From Pascua guehoae (lineage: Eukaryota; Basidiomycota; Tremellomycetes; Trichosporonales; Trichosporonaceae), in contig BCJX01000020.1 in NCBI GenBank assembly GCA_001600415.1, positions 466,945 through 530,944 on the forward strand: DNA of 64,000 nt, read 5' to 3'. This document shows positions 56,561 through 64,000 of this stretch, piece by piece. Position 1 is the first letter of the stretch; each line of letters opens with the position of its first letter. The notes beneath the pieces were generated by a model. It saw nothing but the letters and a program-made list of their open reading frames with translations, searched no databases and was not told the DNA's origin. A program made the position numbers and the translations under genes.

Positions 56561-57424
56561 GGTCTTATCAACAGGATAGAATGCTAGTTGACCTCGTCTT
56601 CTATGCTTACCGTCCTAGTCTCGACAGGGTATGTGGGCGTAGGCACAGAAGATAAGGGTTTCAGAATAACAAGCTGAGGCTTAAGGCTTGCTAACAGGCA
56701 GGATTGTGATACAGTTACTATGGACTTAACCTGGTAGCAGGTTGATGGTGCTGATGCTTGGGATAAGCTATGCGTAGTCGGAAAGGACAAGGTAAAAAGC
56801 CTGACCGACAAGACTACAAGTTACTACGGCTTATATCTATGCTCCCTCCTCGGCGAGCGCCCTTCTCCTCCATCCCCGATGCCCGTTTAACCTGTCTTCT
56901 TCCATCTTCTATGAGAACCTCCCTATCTCGATGGCCTTCTACGATCGTTTGGTCTTTTCCCCAAGAAACTGTAAAAATCCCTCAACTGAGGATAATTGGT
57001 TCGTGCTCACGGATGGATGTCCCGCTCGTCGCTACTCGTGCTCATGACCTCTTCCTATGCCGTAGTTTCTTGATAATCTTGATGTACCGTCGGTCATCCT
57101 TCACCATATAACGCTTGTGGTCCTTGAGCTGAGCTATCGTGCTCAAGTAAGGCCGTCGGGCTGCCTGCTCAGTACCTGGTGCTTTCGTCCTCATGACTGT
57201 CATGAAGTGGGAGTTGCGATCATGATTTGTCAGTGGTTTTTGATAGATTAGCCTTGATTCGGGTTACTTAGGATAATTACATGGCGGCTGATATCAGCAT
57301 CGCGTGAGCATCACGTGAGGATCACGTGATCTGCGCCCCGTGTTTTTGTCTAAGTAGGGCGTGTGAGGACCGTATGTGCGTGTATATTGGGTGTGTTGGG
57401 CGTGGTATAGGCGCAACTCATGAC
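56561..57424 (-). other. unassigned sequence; short basic frame on minus strand (57042-57265)
   Basis: No repeat or gene is recognised over most of this stretch. On the minus strand an open frame ends at 57042 and reads ...RPYLSTIAQLKDHKRYMV, then a run of Lys/Arg with Ile/Tyr. It is open upstream to a stop near 57268 (about 75 codons). Such Lys/Arg-rich ends occur in many proteins, and I cannot assign a family. It may be a remnant of an element coding region. Confidence 0.25.
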
Positions 57425-58414
57425 AAGCGGTGACCAACTCACATCAGACCCCTTTGTTACGCGGGTTACCTTACCTGTGAGGAAGAGGAAGGCAGACGGC
57501 TATACGCACCGGTGTTGGTATCGCTTAGCTGTGATGGACAGTAATACCTCGCTCACCTAAGTCGTGGTGCGAGATTGACAACTTGAGGGCTTGGCAATTG
57601 AGCGATGGGGTCGATGGGTTGACCGATGGTGTCGACTAGTCGGTTGATGGTGAAGGTCAATGACTACAGAGTCGCTGGGGTAATAGTGCTAGAAGGTGTG
57701 GTGATGGTGTTGAGGGTGATTTAGGTGAAAGTTGAGAGGGAGTGTGATGAACGTGGTCGAGAATTCATTTCTGAAGAGGAGCCAAAGGGCTCAGACCCCT
57801 CCTTTATGTATCGTAACACTATGTAAGAGGACTATATAAATACGGACACCTAGAGCATCTAGATTGGCAATGCTCAACGTTTCTGGCGATGTCCTGGTCG
57901 ACGTATTGGTCGTTGTGTTGGTCGTTCGGCATCCTGGTCGACGTTCTGTGTGACATATTGGTCGTTCGGCATCCTGGTCGATGTTCTGTGCGACGTATTG
58001 GTCGTTTGGCATCCTGGTCGACGTCCTGTGTGACATATTGGTCGTTCGGCATCCTGGCCGACGTCCTGTGTGACATATTGGTCGTTCGGCGTCGGTCGAC
58101 GTAGTAGAGGGCCCTTGGGACTGACTGTGTTGCGAGCTGGATTACCAGACCGTAACACCCTTGTCCCTCACCATTAACCAATAGCAGGATCCATGCGCTT
58201 TGCTCACTGACTAGAGTCGGGCTCCATGATCCTCACCATTGACTGACAACAGGCTCCGTGTGCTGTACTCACCAACTAGAGTCGGGCTCCAAGGGAATGA
58301 TGCATGAATGACATGGAACTCCAATGTCGTTTCTAGTTATTACTATGGATCACTTAGTGAATCTAATTTCAGCACTAGGAGATTAGCAGAGAGGGTGAGA
58401 AATTACCACCACAC
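57425..58414 (-). repeat. family-A LTR (minus) split by solo LTR H
   Basis: 57425-57454 and 58158-58414 are contiguous LTR A sequence (cagaccccttgtccctc across the site), ending ATTACCACCACA. The solo LTR H lies between them. A further LTR A fragment follows at 58415-58630. Confidence 0.85.
57450..58162 (+). repeat. solo LTR H with 5-bp duplication ccctt and a 40-bp minisatellite
   Basis: LTR 57455-58157 (703 bp), TGTTACG...CGTAACA (7-bp inverted ends). Flanked by ccctt at 57450-57454 and 58158-58162. Near its 3' end attggtcgttcggcatcctgg repeats at exact 40-bp steps (57957, 57997, 58037, 58077). Confidence 0.92.
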
Positions 58415-58630
58415 CATGCACTGCACTCACCAACTAGAGTTGGGCTCCATGCCCCTCACCGTCGGTCGACCATGGGCCCCTTATGTGGCATCCACCGACC
58501 CACGTAGTACCTCTCATCTCTTGCCGTTGACCGTCAACAGGCTCTGTGCACTGTACTCACTGACTAGAGTCAGGCTCCTAGGGGAATGATGCATGAACGA
58601 CACAAAACTCCAGTGTCGCTTCTAGTTATT

Positions 58631-59249
58631 TGTCATGATCTGGAGGACTTAGTTGTTTCTACGCAGTGTCGAAATCATGTGACCGGCAGCCACATGACGT
58701 CATGACCTCCACCACCACAGGACCTGGTTTGCCACTCGAGACAACAAGTGACAAGAAATCATGCACATTGTCTCGACAGCACACAATACATGCTTTGTGA
58801 TGCCTCATGGAGCACACCCTCATTGCTGTCATCTGTGCATGTCGGCGCTACTACTGAGGGCTCTATCACTGACCCAGAGTGCCATGCTTGTGCACTAGGC
58901 CTAACTCTGCACTCCCCACGCAGGTCCTGCTCGTATGCTCGCTAGGGTATATAGTTCAGTGCCATCCGTAGTTTGTATCCCCAAGCCATGCAACTACAAG
59001 TCTAGTCTCGACAACCAGTTGCCTCAGCATTTGCCCTTCCCGACACCTCCGTGGCACCACCTCCATCTCTGCTCCCTCTTTCCGTTCTTCTGGGTCCCCT
59101 CCACGTGCATGTTGCAGCAACCCCCTGGCCCCGACACCTTCCTTTAGGCCATCAATCCTGTTAGTCCGATGCCGTCTTGGAGCTCGAGACTGAGTCATGG
59201 GGCTAGGTTTGTGTTCGGTTCCCAAGCCTCCACTGTTCAGCTTGTGACA
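58631..59249 (-). repeat. LTR B (minus), unbroken copy
   Basis: TGTCATGATCTGG...CTTGTGACA, 619 bp. Its sequence is continuous across the point where RE-A split the other LTR B (catgacgtcatg near 58693-58704), which proves that insertion. No target duplication found; its left neighbour is an LTR A fragment. Confidence 0.85.
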
Positions 59250-59600
59250 AAGTGCAGCTTCACTTTCAAGGTTTAAGGTGGGGTTTTGATGATTTTTCGA
59301 AGTTTTTCAATTCTTACTTGCCCAGATTTGAAGCAAAGGCTGTGCACTTTGGCATGCAGGTCACCCCAAGGACATCACAAAAGCGAGAATTAAAGTAAAG
59401 ATGGGAGCACACAAAATGATTAGGAAATGATAGGAAACGTGAAGCTGGATTAGGAATTTTTCTAATGTGGCACTGTAAAATTCCGTAACATTATTTGAAA
59501 AATGCGGAATTAATTAGGAAATAATGCTGTTTTGAGTGCCCATTGGGCCCCCCATAATTAATGCTCTTTATTTCCCTTTGTAGGGCTTAATACCATGTTG
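59250..59600. other. AT-rich stretch, no gene
   Basis: Clearly more AT-rich than the surroundings, with repeats of attaggaaat. No reading frame or LTR end recognised; perhaps the 3' non-coding part of element I. Confidence 0.5.
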
Positions 59601-61047
59601 TTTTTGGTAAGAAAGGAGTATATCCCTGCCAAGTATGTTCATTATACCAAGCCACTTAACAAGATAGCACACTGGATCTGCATGTTGTCAGTCATAGCGA
59701 TGATCCAGAATGTCCTCAACTTCATATTCCTGTTCCCTGTCAATTTCAATTGGTGGAGGAGGTGGTTGTACCCTTCCCAGGATTTTGTTTGGGTGGCACG
59801 GTTCAAGTAAGTAGACATGGAATACATCATGAATCTTGGAATCAAAAGGCAGTTCCAAATGGGAGGCATGAGAGGAGATTTTCTCCTTAATTTTGAATGG
59901 ACCAAGGTACCAATGGTCTAGTTTCTTCAAAGGGCATGTCGTCATTATGTTGCACGTTGATAGCCAGACAGAATCACCATCAGTATAGGATGGAGTTGAC
60001 AGGTCATGTTCATTGTCGTTGTTGGCTCCTGACTCATGTGCCTTCTGTATTTCCTGTTGAAGGAAATTGTGAATGTCTTGAAGATGTGTGGCATATTCTG
60101 TGGCTGCTGGGGACTTGGCAGACAATGATGAAGAACTCTGTGGCTTTTTGGAAGCCCAATCATTGGAGTCCTGTGACGATGATGGAGTACCCTGTGGCTC
60201 AAGTGCAGCCTGATCATCTGGGTCCATCAATGTTCTGGGATTAAAACCCTTGTTTGCAAAGAAGGGAGAGCTGGTGGTGGTGGTGTGAGGAGAGTTGTTT
60301 TTCAAACTCTGCCATTGGTGGGAGATGTGACCAGTCCTTCTGTTTATAGTCTGTGAACAGGCGTAAATACTGTTCAAGGACCTGGTTAACATGCTCTGTC
60401 TGTCCATCAGTCTCAGGATGGAAGGATGTGGAGAGGTCCAGTCTGATGCCAAGAAGGTTGGTGAATGCCTTCCAGAATCATGATGTGAATTCACTGCCTC
60501 TCTCTGAGATAATGCTGGTGGGCAATCCATGCTTGCTGAAAAGTGGGTGATGAAGAGTTGGGCTAGTTCTTCTGCAGTCAGTAAGGTGGTTGTTGGAATG
60601 AAGACAGCCATTTTGTGAGGCGATCAATGACCACCAGGATTGAATTGAAATTGTGTGAATTAGGCAGGTGTTTGATGAGGTCCATGGACACATTGGCCTA
60701 TGGCTTCACTGGTATTGGCAAGGGTTTTAGGAACCCATAAGGCAGGTGATGTCATGACTTTGTCCGATTGCACAAATCACATGTGTCAATGTATTCATTG
60801 ACAAATGGCTTGAGGCATGGCCACCAGTAGTTGCATTGGAGAAGGCAGATTGTCTTTAAAAGTCCTGGGTGTCTGGCTTATGTGGAGTCATGATGTTCCT
60901 GTAACAATTGAAGGCGTAGGGATTGGGACATAGTAATGGTCCTTGTAGCATATTAGGCCATCAACCACAGTGAAGGGGTTGTCTGTTGAGTTGTTGCCAT
61001 TTGTGCGCTCCTGTAATTTTGGTGCCTCTGCAACAGTTGTAAGGCTG

Positions 61048-62238
61048 TGTTATGATCTGGTAATCTAGCTCACAACACAACTAGCCCACATACCATCCAG
61101 GACACCGATGCTGATGCTGAACATGACACCGAACAGAACGCTGAACAGAATGCTGACACTGAACAGAAAACCAACACCAAACAGAATGCCAAACAGGATG
61201 TCAACGCCAAACAGGATGTCAATGCCAAACAGGACACTGACTAGGATGTCGAACATGATGTCATGAATTACACATGACATAAACATTGCTGACAAACCTT
61301 GTTGCCACAAATGTCAATCTCATTGTCACCACAAACGTCGAGCTCCTCATCACCACAAACATCAAGCTTGTCATCGAGCATTACTAATCAGTAATACAAA
61401 TGTCTGTATTTATTTAGTCATAGTGATACAATACATAATGCAGGGGTCTGAGCCCTTTGGCCCCTCTTCAGAAATGAATTCTCAACCATGTTCATCACAC
61501 TCCCTCTTGATCTTCACCTAAATCGCCCTCGACACCATTGCCCACACTCTCCATAGTCATTGACCTTCACATCAACTGACTAGTCGAAACCATTGGTCAA
61601 CCATCGACCCCATCACTCAATCACCAAACCATCAAGTTGGCGATCTCGCACCACAACTTAGGTGAGAGAGGTATTGCCATCCATCACAGTCAAGCAATAC
61701 CAACACAGGTGCATATAGCTGTCCACCTTCCTTCTCTTCCACACATGTAAGGTAACTGTCACGAGCGTGGAACCAGCGAGTGCACAGCGTGAACCACTAG
61801 CTATCACTCACTTGGTCTGCTCCGTCTCAACTGGATCGGAGGTCGGGGCGATGCTCTGGGGAACCGTATCGGCAATGCTAGATGGGGTTGCTGCCAAGCT
61901 GCTTGCTATGACAATGGCGACGGCGGAATCATGCTCTGCAACGAAGTCGAGACTTGATGTGCAGTAACATGGCTTAGAGTACAAAGAGACGATGGATCTG
62001 TCACTATATACCCTGCAGACAGCGCCATGTTCAGAACGTGACCCTTTGCCCGCTGAGACCGGCCGTGTTTGCCGGCGCACGTGACCGAAGTGGAGGTTCG
62101 GCGTGGCTGGAGCAGACCGAAGGTTCACCCGAGGGCCGAGGGAGGCGTTGTTGAGTTGTCTGATCTGGCACGTGAGGAGACTGTGGTGAAAATCGAGTGA
62201 CTGGTGACAAGCGGATCGTTACAGTAACCCACAAAACA
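61048..62238 (-). repeat. LTR H inserted in element I, itself carrying LTR G
   Basis: Begins TGTTATGATCTGG and ends CCACAAAACA, mirror images of LTR H at 57455-58157. Removing LTR G leaves about 719 bp. The target duplication is eroded (only ggc matches directly). Element I coding resumes on both sides. Confidence 0.8.
61752..62228 (+). repeat. solo LTR G with 5-bp duplication gtaac
   Basis: LTR 61757-62223 (467 bp), TGTCACGAGCGTGG...ATCGTTACA, flanked by gtaac at 61752-61756 and 62224-62228. It lies within LTR H. Confidence 0.92.
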
Positions 62239-62370
62239 GGCCATTTTGTATTTTGTCCAGGATTGGTGACCTGATCACCATTGCTGTTGCAATAAATTGT
62301 CCAGGCTTCAGGAGCTGTTGATAATTGTGTGGGTTGCACTCTCTTGTGAGACTGATGCCTTTCTCCTGGG

Positions 62371-62840
62371 TGTCATGAGCACGGAACTGGCCAGTGCACA
62401 GTGTGAACCACTAGCTATCACTCACTCAGTCTGCTCTGTCTCAACTGGATTGGAGGTCGGGGCGATGCTCTTGAGGAACTGTATCAGTGATGCTAGATGG
62501 GGCTGCTGCCGAGCTGCTTGCTATGACAATGGCAATGGCATGATCATGCTCTGCAACGAAGTCGAGACTTGATGCGCAGTAACATGGCTTAGAGTACAAA
62601 GAGACTATGTATCTGTCACTATATACCCTGCAGACAGTGCCATGTTCGGAGTGTGACCCTTAGGCTGCTGAGATCGGCCATGTTTACCAGTGCACGTGAC
62701 CAAAGTGGAGGGTCGGTCATGGCTGAAGCAAGCCAAGGGTTTCACCCAAGGGCCGAGAGAGGCGCTGTTGAGTCGTCTGATCATGCATGTGAGGTGACCG
62801 TGGCGAAAATCAAATGACTGGTGACAAGCAGATCCTTACA
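62371..62840 (+). repeat. LTR G, third copy
   Basis: TGTCATGAGCACGG...GATCCTTACA, 470 bp. Left flank is element I and right flank an unrelated coding remnant; the flanks share no duplication. It probably marks a recombination between two G copies. Confidence 0.8.
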
Positions 62841-63690
62841 CATCTACCATTGAGGCCTTTCTTGTCCACCAGGCCAAGAGGATTGCTTCACCACCCAAGG
62901 GCATCAAGGGTGTGCATATTGCTTCCAAGAGCACAATTGCAAAAACTTGGTATGCTTTCAGGTACCTCCTCCATCTTAACTGACACCAACTTGTGGCTGA
63001 CTCAGTAACGACACCAGTCAACCACTACATATGTTTCGAAATGGTGGACATCAATCTCATCACCCATGACTGTCATCGCCACACCTTCACTGACTTGAAT
63101 GGTCTTGAGGCTATTGCATGGGCCATCCTCCATCCATCATTTGTCCACCACCATGCACGTGCACATCTTCAAATGCTGTTTCACCAGTCTCTCAAGATTG
63201 ATGGTGGCACCCATGGCACTGCTCACTACCCCACCAAGAAGCACAACCCCAAGATGTGTATATGGCCCACCAGCACATTGTTGTGATTGTTCGCCATTCC
63301 ACCAAGGGTCCAGATGAGGAAAACAAGATGGAGTTGGAGTACGAGCCACACTGGCATAAGGCAGGCACAACTGAGGGTGGTAAATTTCCACTTGTCTGAG
63401 TACCTATACTGTGGCATGATCCAGTTGTCCACTATCTTGCACTTGCCTCCCTTGATGGGGCATTGAACTACACAATCCCCAAGATGCTCGACCCCTTAGT
63501 CCTCTGTGCGGGTGAACATGAATGACATCTTGACTGCAAACCCGAAGCATGCAATCTTCCTGTCTGTGTAATGGACAAGGACAAAACGTGGATGGTCTAC
63601 ATTATCAGAAACATGCTCAAATGTCTATCAGAGTTGGCACTGTCCGAGCACCCCCTTAGCCCCCACACCTACCATCACATGGTTGCCCTC
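62840..63690 (+). pseudogene. decayed gene of an unrecognised repeated fungal protein family
   Basis: From the last base of LTR G one frame runs TSTIEAFLVHQAKRIASP, then TGA 62981, then VADSVTTPVNHYICFEMVDI to about 63286. A frameshift leads to HIVVIVRHSTKGPDEENKME, another TGA (63398), LWHDPVVHYLALASLDGALN, and a last part MDKDKTWMVYIIRNMLKCLS (63571-63690) in a third phase. The pieces are colinear and clearly come from one protein, truncated at both ends by LTR G and LTR B. The text looks like a family I have met as 'hypothetical protein' in mushroom-forming fungi, but I cannot name it or its function. A mobile-element protein is a guess based on context. Confidence 0.55.
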
Positions 63691-63692
63691 TA

Positions 63693-64000
63693 TGTTACGA
63701 GCCGAACAGTGAAGGCTTGGGAACCGAACACAAACCTAACACCGCAACTCTGTCTCGACCTGCAAGACGGCACCGGACTCACGGGATTGACGACCTAAAG
63801 GAAGGCGCCGGGGCCAGGGGGTTGCTGCGACACGCACGCAGAGGGGACGCGGAAGGACGGAGGGACAGAGCGGAGACGGAGGTGGCGCCGCGGAGGTGTC
63901 GGAGAGGGCAAATGCCGAGGCAACTGGTTGTCGAGACTAGACTTGTAGTTGCATGGCTTGGAGATACAAACTACAGACGGCGCTGAACTAAGTGCCCTAG
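63693..64000 (+). repeat. LTR B, start only (runs off the window)
   Basis: TGTTACGAGCCGAAC onward; close to 4640-4945. Continues past the window end. Confidence 0.85.

Larger units (their letters stand above)
59600..62370 (-). pseudogene. element I Pol remnant (integrase to chromodomain), split by LTRs H and G
   Basis: Minus strand, heavily decayed. From 62370 down: a segment like the RNase H-integrase linker (LLKPGQFIATAM, compare LLKPGQFLGAAM in element F); then LTR H inserted at 61048-62238; then the integrase zinc region, core (HGLPTSIISERGSEFTS, ~60480-60540), GPF module (WYLGPFKIKEKISSH) and start of a chromodomain (EYEVEDILDHRYD, TGA 59685-59687, then YLVKWLG). Several frameshifts and stops. 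No RT, Gag or LTRs of its own are seen. Related to element F by sequence. Confidence 0.75.

Noticed and set aside
57900..58100. CRISPR-like regular repeats
   Set aside because: Direct 40-bp tandem units without unique spacers, within an LTR of a fungal element; a minisatellite.

Overview
The window looks like a retrotransposon-rich, probably heterochromatic block from a filamentous fungus, most likely a basidiomycete (Agaricomycetes). The evidence is a host-type MFS transporter and captured genes with 50-70 bp GT-AG introns and CTAAC/CTGAT-like branch points, plus chromodomain-bearing Ty3/gypsy elements. Only the first ~970 bp looks like an ordinary host gene. The rest is nested LTR retrotransposons, solo LTRs and minisatellites, with three assembly gaps, all inside tandem repeats. 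Family letters (A-K) are mine.

Layout. 1-969: 3' part of an MFS gene. 1149-1592: solo LTR of family C with a 5-bp target duplication. 1869-2870: 5' LTR and gag start of element E, cut by a minus-strand remnant of family A (2871-4639). 4640-5190 and 22386-22455: one LTR of family B, split by a complete 17.2-kb family-A element (5191-22385) with a 4-bp duplication. 22456-26239: minus-strand pol of element B. 26240-32339: minus-strand element C, which inserted into B. 32340-39960: a Ty1/copia element and inverted copia debris. 39990-45961: LTR G, element D (same gag family as A), LTR J and LTR A fragments. 45962-52330: element F, with an LTR K inside its integrase. 52331-57424: non-coding sequence, a 71-bp minisatellite and solo LTRs (D-like, E, K). 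57425-59249: LTRs A, H and B. 59600-62370: decayed pol of element I, carrying a nested H/G LTR insertion. 62840-63690: a decayed unknown protein gene. 63693-64000: start of another LTR B.

Main points. (1) Element A and element C are unrelated gypsy lineages, yet both carry extra intron-containing genes between pol and the 3' LTR, mostly antisense to the element. Three of these proteins contain a C-x2-C-x6-C ... C-x2-C-x4/6-C cysteine cluster like a fungal Zn2Cys6 motif. (2) Two elements have textbook -1 frameshift signals: GGGTTTT plus a 10-bp hairpin in A, and GGGAAAA plus a 9-bp stem and a 7-bp pseudoknot stem in F. (3) LTR A is built of a hairpin minisatellite whose stems differ in sequence but stay complementary. 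(4) The elements are inactivated chiefly by CGA-to-TGA changes and other CpG transitions, including loss of a reverse-transcriptase catalytic Asp in C.

Nested order inferred from junctions: E, then A', then B, then both A (into the B LTR) and C (into the B coding region); copia sequence then abuts a truncated C. Separately F received K; I received H, which received G.
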